Source of the DNA: Eubacteriales bacterium
GTDB taxonomy: Bacteria > Bacillota_A > Clostridia > Christensenellales > Aristaeellaceae
Assembly: GCA_028692205.1 (NCBI GenBank)
Contig: JAQUXV010000029.1
Coordinates: 1-13,988, forward strand
DNA length: 13,988 bases
Direction of reading: 5' to 3'
Shown: in pieces, positions 6,678-13,446 of the stretch
Layout: each line of letters begins with the position of its first letter
Numbering within the stretch: position 1 is the first letter of the stretch
Program-made: the position numbers and the translations under genes
The notes under the pieces: generated by a model
Databases searched by the model: none
Seen by the model: only the letters and a program-made list of their open reading frames with translations
Told to the model about the DNA's origin: nothing

Positions 6678-7655
6678 ATGCAATACAAAAGAGTACCCCG
6701 CATTGATGCCGACATATCGGCGATCGGCATCGGATGCTGGAATTTCGGCGGAGATTGGGACGATTCGGACGATCAGAAATCCATCGGCATCGTACACGCG
6801 GCGATCGACGGCGGCATCAACTTTTTCGACGTGGCGCCCGTATACGGCTGGTTTCACGCGGAAAGGGTGCTGGGAAAGGCGTTGAAGAACGGCCTGCGCC
6901 AGAAGGTGATCATTGCCTCGAAATGCGGCCTGCGCTGGGGCGACGATCATGTGACGATCAACGACCTGACAAGGGAGAATATCCTGTGTGAAATCGACGC
7001 CAGCCTGGAACGCCTGCAAACAGACTACATTGACATTTATCAACTGCATTGGCCGGACCCCAAAACCCCGATTGAGGAGACTGCAACTGTGCTTGCCGAG
7101 ATCAAGAAGGCGGGAAAAATCAAGCATATCGGCTTGTCGAACTTTTCCCAGGCCGATGTGGAAACCTTCATGAAGATTGTGCCGATTGACGCGCAGCAGG
7201 GCCTGTACAATATGCTGGAGCGCAACGCGGACAGCTACCATAACATTCCGCTGGCATACCGCACCGAGCGCGAGATGATCCCCATTGTCAGGAAATACGG
7301 ACAGGCGTTCCTGCCCTATTCGCCCCTGTTTCAAGGTCTGCTGACCGGACGTTTTCACGACGGCATCCCTTTTTCTACCAAGGATATCCGCAATGAAAAC
7401 CCCAAGTTTGCTGGTGATGTTTTCCCCAGGTATCATGCTGCGGCGCTCGAACTGGAGAAGGTTGCCGACGATCTGGGAAAGCCCTTTGTGCAGATGTCGC
7501 TGAACTGGCTGCGGATGAAGCCGGAAGTCACTTCGATCATCAACGGCGTATCGTCCATCCGCCAGCTGCAATCCAACATCGACGCGGCGCAATGGGATAT
7601 CCCGAAGGACGCGATGGCGGAGATTGAAAGAATCATCGCACCCTTTGAGGCTTAA
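6678..7655 (+). CDS. Aldo/keto reductase
   Basis: A 325-residue NAD(P)H-dependent oxidoreductase with the AKR TIM barrel. The full catalytic tetrad is visible: D51 and Y56 in FFDVAPVYG (49-57), K82 in ASKCG (80-84) and H124 in YQLHWPD (121-127). The cofactor-end motifs IGLSNFS and INGVSS are present near the middle and C-terminus. Such enzymes interconvert sugar aldehydes or ketones and their alcohols, so in this operon it probably reduces or oxidises the imported sugar or an intermediate. The start at 6678 gives a nine-base gap to GGGAGG (6663-6668); an ATG at 6672 would be too close to that site, and further upstream the frame runs through the hairpin. It is 18 bases from the next gene. The substrate is unknown. 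Confidence 0.93.
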   Translation: MQYKRVPRIDADISAIGIGCWNFGGDWDDSDDQKSIGIVHAAIDGGINFFDVAPVYGWFHAERVLGKALKNGLRQKVIIASKCGLRWGDDHVTINDLTRENILCEIDASLERLQTDYIDIYQLHWPDPKTPIEETATVLAEIKKAGKIKHIGLSNFSQADVETFMKIVPIDAQQGLYNMLERNADSYHNIPLAYRTEREMIPIVRKYGQAFLPYSPLFQGLLTGRFHDGIPFSTKDIRNENPKFAGDVFPRYHAAALELEKVADDLGKPFVQMSLNWLRMKPEVTSIINGVSSIRQLQSNIDAAQWDIPKDAMAEIERIIAPFEA

Positions 7656-7673
7656 AGCCGGGAGGAAGGCATC

Positions 7674-8072
7674 ATGAAAGAGCTGATCCGGGGTTTGCAT
7701 CATATCGGCCTGCCGACCTCGTGCATGGATGAGACGATTGCGTTCTACCAATCGTTTGGCGCGACGGTGAAGTTTCAAAAAACGGATGTGTATGAAGGCA
7801 AGCCGATCCGTGTAACGCTGCTCCAGTGGCTGGACGTTGTGGTTGAATGCTATGAGCGCAGCGAGACGGCGCAGGCTCCCGGAGCGTTTGATCATCTGGC
7901 GTTTCAAACCCAAAATATTGAAGAGATGTATCGCGTCTGTAAAGAAAAAGGGTATAATTTCATGGAGGACTGCGCCTCCCAATTGGGAGAGTCCAGCTAT
8001 TGGCCCACAAACACGCGATGGTTCATCCTCATCGGTCCCAACGGAGAAAAAATCGAGTTCTGCCAGGAATAG
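7674..8072 (+). CDS. VOC-superfamily (glyoxalase/bleomycin-resistance fold) protein
   Basis: A 132-residue single-domain VOC protein. The fold is indicated by an N-terminal GLHHIGLPTS (7-16) and the usual paired beta-alpha-beta-beta-beta units. The four expected metal positions are filled: H10, E58 (in VVVECYE), H74 (in FDHLAFQ) and E128 (in KIEFCQE). A metal-dependent lyase, isomerase, epimerase or dioxygenase reaction is therefore possible. GGGAGG precedes the start by about eight bases. It sits between the aldo/keto reductase and the FGGY kinase genes with short gaps, so it likely works on the same pathway, perhaps as an isomerase or epimerase, since no classical sugar isomerase is present. 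A glyoxalase role against methylglyoxal is the alternative. The precise activity is not known. Confidence 0.85.
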   Translation: MKELIRGLHHIGLPTSCMDETIAFYQSFGATVKFQKTDVYEGKPIRVTLLQWLDVVVECYERSETAQAPGAFDHLAFQTQNIEEMYRVCKEKGYNFMEDCASQLGESSYWPTNTRWFILIGPNGEKIEFCQE

Positions 8073-8076
8073 TACC

Positions 8077-8093
8077 GTTCAGGCGGCCTGAAC
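8077..8093. repeat. 17-base perfect palindrome between VOC and kinase genes
   Basis: GTTCAGGC at 8077-8084 and GCCTGAAC at 8086-8093 are exact inverted copies around a single G. It lies just after the VOC stop codon and 15 bases before the kinase ribosome site. In RNA it forms a short hairpin; in DNA it could be a regulator site inside the operon. No T run follows, so it is not a terminator. Confidence 0.55.
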
Positions 8094-8121
8094 AAAGTTC
8101 CCGGTGAAGGGGAGGATTTGG

Positions 8122-9681
8122 TTGGCAAGAGAGCTGGTTATCGCATACGATCTGGGCACCAGCGGAATCAAGGCGTCGCTCTTTAACCGCCAGGGGCTTG
8201 CGATCGGAGACAGTCTGGTAACCTACAATACGGTCTACACCGATAAAACCTGGCATGAGCAAAACCCCATGCAGTGGTGGCACGGCGTCGTGGCGTGCAC
8301 GCAGAAATTGCTCAAGCAGACCGGCGCCGATCCTTCCACCATCGTCGCGCTTTCCATCTCGGGGCATTCCCTTGGCGCCGTGCCTGTCGCGGCGGACGGG
8401 ACGGTGCTGACGGAACTGACCCCGATCTGGTCCGATGGGCGCGCGATAAAACTGGCCGATCGCTTCTTTAAAAAAACCGATTATGAATCGTGGTACATGA
8501 CGACCGGCAACGGCTTTCCCCGGGAATATTATGCGATTTTTAAAATGATGTGGTGCCGCGAGCATCAGCCGGACGTCTACCGTCAAACCGCCTGCTTTCT
8601 GGGATCAAAGGATCTGTGCAACTATTTCCTGACCGGGCGCATGTGTACGGACCCCTCCTATGCCTCCGGCAGCGGCGTGTATGATCTGCAGCGCGGCTGC
8701 TATGTAACGGAGTATATCCGCATCAGCGGCGTGGAACCGGAAAAGCTTCCGCCGATTGTCGGTTCCAACGAGGTGATCGGGAACCTGACGCGCAAAGCGG
8801 CCGAAACGCTGGGACTGGATGAAAACGTAAAAGTGGTCTGCGGAGGCGTTGACAATGCCTGCATGGCGCTTGGCGCAAAGGGGATCGCCAACCAGAGAGC
8901 CTACATGTCCCTTGGTTCCTCGGCATGGATTGCCGTGGTTTCCGATCATCCGATCCTGACGTTTCCATACAAACCCTTTGTGTTTGCGCATGTCATCAAA
9001 GGGATGTACGCTTCGGCGACCAGCATTTTTGCGGCAGGCACAAGCATGCGGTGGGCGAGGGAAAACCTGTGCCCCGACCTTGTGCAGCAGGAAGAACGCG
9101 GCATGATTAAAGACAGTTACACCGTGATGAACGAATGGATCGCACGCTCCCCGATCGGTGCAAAACGGCTGCTCTTCAACCCGAGCCTGACCGGTGGCTC
9201 GATGATTGAACAAACCCCGCTGATCAGCGGCGGCTTTATCGGACTGAATGTGAGCCACAACCGCGACGATTTGCTGCGCGCCATTATGGAGGGGATCACC
9301 TACAATCTCCGCTGGGCTTTGGAGGTACTCCAATCCACGGGCGAAACGATGGATCGCATGCTGGTTGTGGGCGGCGGAAGCAAGAGCAGATTGTGGCGGC
9401 AGATGTTCGCAGACGTATTCGGCTGTGAGATTATCAAGACAAACATCGACCAGAACGCCGCCTCGCTGGGCGCAGCCGCGCTGGCTTTCGTGGGCGCAGG
9501 GCTATGGGAAAACTACGATATCATAGACGAGATTCATAAAGTCGCTTCGATTGAGACGCCGATTCCCGAACACTGCCGGCAATACGCGGTTTATTATGAC
9601 GCGTTCCGGAAAACCACCCACCAGATGTCGGAAATCGGTTCGATTATCGCGGCCATCCCCTATGAGGAAACCAAATGCTGA
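8122..9681 (+). CDS. FGGY-family carbohydrate kinase (xylulokinase-like)
   Basis: A 519-residue sugar kinase of normal FGGY length that phosphorylates a ketose, polyol or sugar acid with ATP. The N-terminal domain opens with AYDLGTSGIKASLFN (8-22), the phosphate-1 motif, and has WHEQNP (44-49) and SISGHSLGAVP (78-88) around the sugar site. The C-terminal ATPase domain has GGVDNACMALGAKG (241-254) with the presumed catalytic base D244, then VVGGGSKSRLWRQMFADVFG (415-434), typical of xylulokinase relatives. The start is taken as TTG at 8122, because AGGGGAGG (8108-8115) lies six bases upstream. The only upstream in-frame start considered, GTG at 8104, overlaps that site. The substrate is uncertain: xylulose-like kinases of this family act on many sugars. 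Its partner aldolase may be the DeoC-like enzyme. Confidence 0.92.
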   Translation: MARELVIAYDLGTSGIKASLFNRQGLAIGDSLVTYNTVYTDKTWHEQNPMQWWHGVVACTQKLLKQTGADPSTIVALSISGHSLGAVPVAADGTVLTELTPIWSDGRAIKLADRFFKKTDYESWYMTTGNGFPREYYAIFKMMWCREHQPDVYRQTACFLGSKDLCNYFLTGRMCTDPSYASGSGVYDLQRGCYVTEYIRISGVEPEKLPPIVGSNEVIGNLTRKAAETLGLDENVKVVCGGVDNACMALGAKGIANQRAYMSLGSSAWIAVVSDHPILTFPYKPFVFAHVIKGMYASATSIFAAGTSMRWARENLCPDLVQQEERGMIKDSYTVMNEWIARSPIGAKRLLFNPSLTGGSMIEQTPLISGGFIGLNVSHNRDDLLRAIMEGITYNLRWALEVLQSTGETMDRMLVVGGGSKSRLWRQMFADVFGCEIIKTNIDQNAASLGAAALAFVGAGLWENYDIIDEIHKVASIETPIPEHCRQYAVYYDAFRKTTHQMSEIGSIIAAIPYEETKC

Positions 9682-9698
9682 TGAAGGAGAGAGACACC

Positions 9699-10445
9699 GT
9701 GGACAAAATGCCGAAATATGCGCAGATCTATAAGATGCTTAAAAGGCAGATCACAGACGGCGAGTATATGATTGGTAGCTGTCTCCCTCCGGAAACCGAA
9801 CTGGAGAAGCTGTTCAGCGTGAGCCGCATTACGGTGCGCAAGGCGCTGGAAATGCTGCAACGGGAAGGCTTTGTGCAGGCGCAGCGCGGGGACGGTACCC
9901 GTGTCCTTGATTTTACCACCAGCCAGAACCTCAACTCGGTCACATCCATTTCGGAGACGCTGTCCAGCAAAGGCTACAGAGTGGCGCCAAAGTGCATCGC
10001 AATCGATTTTATCGAAACGCGGCCGAAGCTGGCGCTGGAGATGGGCGTTGAGCCCGGCACGATTGTGACGCACATTGACCGTATCCAGACGGCGGATGAT
10101 AAGCCTGTTGCGATCATGAACAACTATCTTTACCCTGAAATGGTGCCGAATATCGAAAAGCATAAGAACGAGATCGTTCGTCTGTATGATTTTCTGGAGG
10201 AGGCATACGACATTGTGATCGACGGCGCTCAGGAGCATATTCGCGCGGCGAACGCGACGCTTTCAGAGGCCGAACAATTGAAGATTCCCATTGGAACGGC
10301 GCTTCTGTCGATTTCCCGGATCTGTTTTCAGGGCGATAAAATCGTCTGCGTGGATCATGTTAAAATCATCGGCGATTATTACGAGTATGAAGTGATGATT
10401 CATGGACGACACCGTTCCAGAGGCCCTGCCAAAGCGAAAATTTGA
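9699..10445 (+). CDS. GntR-family (HutC subfamily, UTRA domain) transcriptional regulator
   Basis: A 248-residue regulator. The N-terminal winged helix (about 5-70) includes LPPETELEKLFSVSRITVRKA (29-49), the classic GntR signature, and an RGDGTRV wing (64-70). Residues about 92-235 form a UTRA ligand-binding domain, with ALEMGVEPGTIVTHIDRIQ and GTALLSISRICF segments as in HutC/NagR-type proteins. These usually sense a phosphorylated sugar or pathway metabolite and repress their own operon. The start is taken as GTG at 9699, nine bases after AAGGAG (9684-9689); the ATG at 9675 overlaps the kinase stop and lacks a site. It is embedded inside the operon, not divergent, so it probably feeds back on the promoter at 2057-2085 or on an internal site. 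Confidence 0.92.
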   Translation: MDKMPKYAQIYKMLKRQITDGEYMIGSCLPPETELEKLFSVSRITVRKALEMLQREGFVQAQRGDGTRVLDFTTSQNLNSVTSISETLSSKGYRVAPKCIAIDFIETRPKLALEMGVEPGTIVTHIDRIQTADDKPVAIMNNYLYPEMVPNIEKHKNEIVRLYDFLEEAYDIVIDGAQEHIRAANATLSEAEQLKIPIGTALLSISRICFQGDKIVCVDHVKIIGDYYEYEVMIHGRHRSRGPAKAKI

Positions 10446-10465
10446 CAAGGAAGGACACGACTCCG

Positions 10466-11488
10466 ATGAGCAAGGTTGTTACCTTTGGCGAAATCATGAT
10501 GAGACTCAATCCGGAAGGATATTACAAGTTTTTGCAAGCGGATGTTTTTGAAGCCTCCTACGCGGGCGGCGAGGCGAATGTGGCGGTTTCGCTGGCCAAT
10601 TACGGGCAAGATGCAGCGTTTGTAACCAAAGTGCCGTCGCATGATATCGGCCAGTGCGCGGTGAACGCGCTCAGGCACTTTGGCGTGGATACGAAATCAA
10701 TCGTTCGCGGAGGGGACCGCCTGGGCATCTACTTTGTCGAGAAAGGCGCCTCCCAACGCGGAAGTAAAGTGATATATGACCGCGCAAATTCTGCCATCGC
10801 GCTGGCAAAACGCGCGGAGTTCGACTGGGAGCGGATTCTATCCGGAGCGTCGTGGTTCCACTTTACTGGCATTACCCCAGCGCTGGGCGGCGAACTGCCC
10901 GGGATCTGCCTGGACGCTTTAACGGTTTGCAGGGAGAAGGGCATCACGGTCAGCTGTGATCTCAACTACCGGGGAAAGCTCTGGTCGCGCGAGGCGGCCG
11001 GCAGAGAGATGGGCAAGCTGGTGCCGTATGTGAACGTCCTCATCGCCAACGAAGAAGACGCAAAGGACGTGTTCGGGATCGAGGCGGAGGGCTCCGATAT
11101 CATGGGCGGCACGTTAAACCACGATGGCTATGTGAGCGTTGCCCAACAGCTTCAGGATCGTTTTGGGTGCGATCAGGTGGCGATTACGCTGCGGGGTTCG
11201 GTTTCCGCGTCGGACAACAACTGGGCCGGGATGCTCTATAGCGACTGGAAGGCCCACTTCTCCAAGAACTACTTGATCCATCTGGTGGATCGGGTGGGCG
11301 GAGGGGACAGCTTCGGCGGAGCTTTGATCCACGCGCTGATGAGCGGAAAGAGCCCGCAGGACGCCATCGATTTCGCGGTTGCGGCAAGCTGTCTGAAACA
11401 GAGCATTGAGCACGATTTTAACCTTGTGGAAGAAAAAGACGTCTGTGCACTCATGGGCGGCAACGCTTCCGGAAGAGTTCAACGATAA
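10466..11488 (+). CDS. PfkB-family sugar kinase, 2-keto-3-deoxygluconate kinase type
   Basis: A 340-residue ribokinase-fold kinase. MSKVVTFGEIMMRLNPEGY at the N-terminus is the usual opening of KDG kinases. PfkB signature 1 is seen as YAGGEANVAVSLANYG (32-47). Signature 2 is LVDRVGGGDSFGGALIHAL (273-291), with the catalytic base D281 and the anion hole GGGD. It likely converts 2-keto-3-deoxygluconate, or a similar keto-deoxy acid, to the 6-phosphate. That would be the substrate of the first gene's aldolase, forming the lower Entner-Doudoroff branch. AAGGAAGGA (10448-10456) precedes the ATG at 10466. It is 20 bases after the GntR gene and 19 before the DeoC gene. Other ribokinase-family substrates (fructose, 5-keto sugars, ribose) are possible, but the start of the protein favours KdgK. 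Confidence 0.88.
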   Translation: MSKVVTFGEIMMRLNPEGYYKFLQADVFEASYAGGEANVAVSLANYGQDAAFVTKVPSHDIGQCAVNALRHFGVDTKSIVRGGDRLGIYFVEKGASQRGSKVIYDRANSAIALAKRAEFDWERILSGASWFHFTGITPALGGELPGICLDALTVCREKGITVSCDLNYRGKLWSREAAGREMGKLVPYVNVLIANEEDAKDVFGIEAEGSDIMGGTLNHDGYVSVAQQLQDRFGCDQVAITLRGSVSASDNNWAGMLYSDWKAHFSKNYLIHLVDRVGGGDSFGGALIHALMSGKSPQDAIDFAVAASCLKQSIEHDFNLVEEKDVCALMGGNASGRVQR

Positions 11489-11507
11489 CAGAGAAGGATT
11501 GGTGTGT

Positions 11508-12245
11508 ATGAGCCAGACTATCGACTACGTCAACCTCGGACGATGGATTGATGTGAGCGCCGTCCGTACGGACGTAACCCTTGATGAAGTGGACAAAATG
11601 ATCTCGATTGTTCGTGACTTCTACTGTATTTGCGCCAGCCCCATGCCGTGCTTTACCAGATACACGATCGATGCGCTGTCCGACTGCAAGGACACGGTGG
11701 TGACCGGCGTAGTCAGCTTTCCGGCGGGCGCCGAAACCACGTTCATTAAAGTCGCAACCGCGAAGAATATGATTTCGCTTGGATGCCGCGAGCTGGACAT
11801 GGTTATGAACGTAAGCGCGATGAAATCCGGCAAATATCAGATGGTTGAGGACGACATCCGGGCTGTTGTTGAAGCGGCCAATGGAATCCCGGTGAAAGTG
11901 ATCCTCGAGATCTGCTACCTGAGCGACGATGAAATCATGAAGGCGAGCGAGATTGGCGTCAGGGCCGGCGCAACCTACATTAAAACGGGAACCGGCTGGG
12001 GCCCGAAACCGACGACGGTGGATACGATTCGGCTCATCCGCCGCACCATTGGAGACAGCGCTTTGATCAAGGCTGCAGGCGGGGTCAGAAGCCTCGACCT
12101 GCTGCTGGAAATGAAAGAAGCGGGATGCAACCGCTTCGGCATCGGCGTGCGTTCGGCGCTTGCCATCCTGCAGGAGGCCTACAGCCGGGCGGGCGTTCCC
12201 TTTGCCGCGGATCAACAGGGGATCAGCGAAAACGACCGGTATTGA
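11508..12245 (+). CDS. DeoC-type class I aldolase (deoxyribose-phosphate aldolase family)
   Basis: A 245-residue TIM-barrel aldolase. The Schiff-base lysine is K159 in TYIKTGTGWGP (156-166). The proton-relay lysine is K188 in LIKAAGGVR (186-194), and the relay Asp is D97 in RELDMVMNV (94-102). All three catalytic residues of deoxyribose-phosphate aldolase are therefore present. The phosphate-binding Ser-Ser pair near the E. coli enzyme's C-terminus (RFGASS) is replaced by RFGIGVRS (209-216), so the natural substrate may not be deoxyribose-5-phosphate. The protein ends in Tyr, as many DERAs do. AGAAGGA (11492-11498) is nine bases from the start. It is the last gene of the operon, followed by a structured 3' region. 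A role in splitting a phosphorylated sugar made by the FGGY kinase is inferred. Confidence 0.88.
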   Translation: MSQTIDYVNLGRWIDVSAVRTDVTLDEVDKMISIVRDFYCICASPMPCFTRYTIDALSDCKDTVVTGVVSFPAGAETTFIKVATAKNMISLGCRELDMVMNVSAMKSGKYQMVEDDIRAVVEAANGIPVKVILEICYLSDDEIMKASEIGVRAGATYIKTGTGWGPKPTTVDTIRLIRRTIGDSALIKAAGGVRSLDLLLEMKEAGCNRFGIGVRSALAILQEAYSRAGVPFAADQQGISENDRY

Positions 12246-12287
12246 GGCGCCGGACACACGACCGGATCACCGTCGGTCCGCCGCGCC
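12246..12287 (+). other. Structured 3' end of the operon (stem-loop directly after the last stop codon)
   Basis: Positions 12246-12255 pair with 12276-12287 over ten GC-rich base pairs, with a two-base bulge (CC at 12281-12282). An inner CGAC/GTCG helix (12259-12262 with 12272-12275) extends the structure. A ten-base palindrome, CCGTGCACGG, follows at 12288-12297. No T run is adjacent, so this is more likely an mRNA 3'-end stabiliser or part of a factor-dependent termination region than an intrinsic terminator. Confidence 0.45.
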
Positions 12288-12316
12288 CCGTGCACGGAGA
12301 AAAATTGGATAAAACA

Positions 12317-12359
12317 ATACGCAGCGATTTGAATGAAGAACATTAAAATCGCTGCGTAT
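12317..12359 (-). terminator. Intrinsic terminator between convergent genes, oriented for the minus-strand gene
   Basis: A perfect 14-base inverted repeat, ATACGCAGCGATTT (12317-12330) with its complement at 12346-12359, encloses a 15-base loop. On the minus strand the stem is followed by a T-rich tract (TTGTTTTATCCAATTTTT), so it fits a terminator for the gene at 12418 onwards. On the plus strand no T run follows, but the stem could still help end the sugar operon transcript. Confidence 0.7.
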
Positions 12360-12417
12360 GCTATTGGCTTGAATCCCTTACCTTCAAAACGACAGGATTG
12401 CCGTTTGTTGGGAAACC

Positions 12418-13315
12418 TTATTCAACCGGGATAACCAGATCCCCGAACTGGATAGATGCCATCTCGCTGAGCTCTACCGGCGAACTGAAATATCCGTGCT
12501 CGCTGTTGGAGGTATTCGTGCACTGACCATCCGCCACATTCACTTCAATCTGCGTTCCGTCTTTCATTACAGCATAGAAGTTGCCGGGACCGGGGGTCAC
12601 ACCCTCGAGGGAATCATACGTATAGGAGCACCGGATACTCAAAGGCGACACATCCATTGACGTTAAGGTCATTTCGTACCCGCCGTCGCCGATAACGCTC
12701 TTTCCTTCCACGTCGAGCGTTTTGGATTCACTGGCGCCGTAAAGGCCGATATCGAACGTCCAGGTTCCATCCAATACCCTGGTGTAAGTTTTATCGGGCG
12801 ATTGCAGCCATAGCCCGTCGATGCAAAGGAATTTGCTGACGCCATCATTGAACTTGAGATCACACCCATATTGCGCGTTGATTCTGATCACCAGGGTGAT
12901 CACATTATCGCTCGGGTCGTCATCCTGCCATGACAGGAAAACTTCATAGCCGCAGTTGGGATAGCTGTTATTGTCAAAGCTGAGAAGGGCTGTTTCGCTG
13001 TCAGGATTATTGATTTGATAGTATCCATCCTGCATATCCAGCACAGTCCCTTCAGGAGCCTCAATACGGAGCATCAGATAATAAAAATCTTCATCACCAA
13101 TTGCGGCAAGCGGTGTAATCGTTGTGCCGTCGGCTTCGGCGGCGGGCATATCCGTGGTGCCGATTTCTTCTAAAACCGCAATTTGGTTATCCGACAGGCT
13201 TCCGAAAAAAATCGGCAAAATAATCGCCCACGCCAAAAACATTGGCTGCCAGCGCTACGGCCGGCAATGCAAGTGCAATCACAGCGGTGGCTGCCACTTT
13301 GCTGCGCTTTAGCAA
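12418..13315 (-). pseudogene. Truncated and frameshifted membrane-anchored surface protein (anti-sigma/DUF4179-like)
   Basis: The body (12418 to about 13210) encodes a beta-rich, acidic, Cys-containing extracellular region of about 260 residues starting FGSLSDNQIAVLEEIG. It resembles the outer part of DUF4179-type, ECF-sigma-linked membrane proteins. Upstream in another frame (13305-13210) lies a plausible continuation: KRSKVAATAV, a hydrophobic segment ending AVALAAN, then VFGVGDYFADFF. The two frames join at a run of seven T's on the coding strand (13205-13211); six T's would restore ADFFGSLSDNQ. With seven, the upstream frame stops within about six codons. The only ATG in the body frame (13242) has no ribosome site and reads an unnatural MFLAWAIILPIFF. 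Further upstream the gene is cut by the IS200-type element at about 13316, so the cytoplasmic N-terminus is missing. Family assignment is moderate; the damage is seen directly. Confidence 0.7.
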
Positions 13316-13339
13316 GTTGAAACCATCAATGGTTTCAAC
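13316..13339. repeat. IS200 left-end subterminal hairpin
   Basis: GTTGAAACCAT (13316-13326) and ATGGTTTCAAC (13329-13339) are exact inverted copies around CA. A perfect short palindrome at this place is the structure that TnpA proteins of this family recognise in single-stranded DNA. It marks the boundary between the broken surface-protein gene and the element. Confidence 0.7.
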
Positions 13340-13364
13340 AAAAAGCCGCCCGCTATGCGGGTGG
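13340..13364 (-). terminator. GC-rich hairpin with T run facing the truncated gene
   Basis: Positions 13346-13353 pair with 13357-13364 around TAT, with a five-base GC core. Read on the minus strand, the stem is followed by five T's (13344-13340). IS200 elements are known to carry internal terminators that block transcription entering from outside. Here it would also stop any transcript reading from the element into the broken surface-protein gene. Confidence 0.5.
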
Positions 13365-13381
13365 GTTAAAGCTTAAGCAGA

Positions 13382-13443
13382 ACAACATCCTTTCTGTTAA
13401 TATGGTGAAGTTCAAGCCACCAAACAAACAGAAAGGATGTTGT
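13382..13443 (+). promoter_or_regulatory. Stem-loop that buries the transposase ribosome-binding site
   Basis: A 17-base perfect stem (13382-13398 with 13427-13443) closes a 28-base loop. The right arm contains the GAAAGGA ribosome site (13431-13437) just before the transposase start at 13447. In RNA the site would be locked in the stem and translation held low. This matches the known translational self-restraint of Salmonella IS200, whose 5' leader folds over its ribosome site. A regulatory role here is inferred by that analogy. Confidence 0.75.
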
Positions 13444-13446
13444 CCT

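Noticed and set aside
5594..6730. Minus-strand open frame of 378 codons opposite the binding-protein gene
   Set aside because: Shadow of a well-supported coding region; no ribosome site, His/Arg/Gly-biased composition.
6633..7982. Minus-strand open frame of 449 codons opposite the aldo/keto reductase and VOC genes
   Set aside because: Covers two genes with complete catalytic residues on the plus strand; no recognisable domain in the translation.
2871..12245. AI-2 (Lsr) uptake and processing operon, suggested by ribose-type transporter, FGGY kinase and DeoC/FbaB-type aldolase
   Set aside because: Lsr systems have two permeases, an LsrF of about 290 residues, LsrG and an LsrR (SorC type) regulator. 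Here there is one permease, a shorter true DeoC-like protein, no LsrG, and IclR/GntR regulators.
11451..12257. Minus-strand open frame of 268 codons opposite the DeoC-type gene
   Set aside because: Shadow frame: the plus strand has all aldolase catalytic residues and a proper ribosome site.
13205..13211. Programmed ribosomal frameshift at the T7 run
   Set aside because: The gene has already lost its 5' end to the IS element, no stimulatory structure is evident, and a simple homopolymer indel or sequencing error explains it better.
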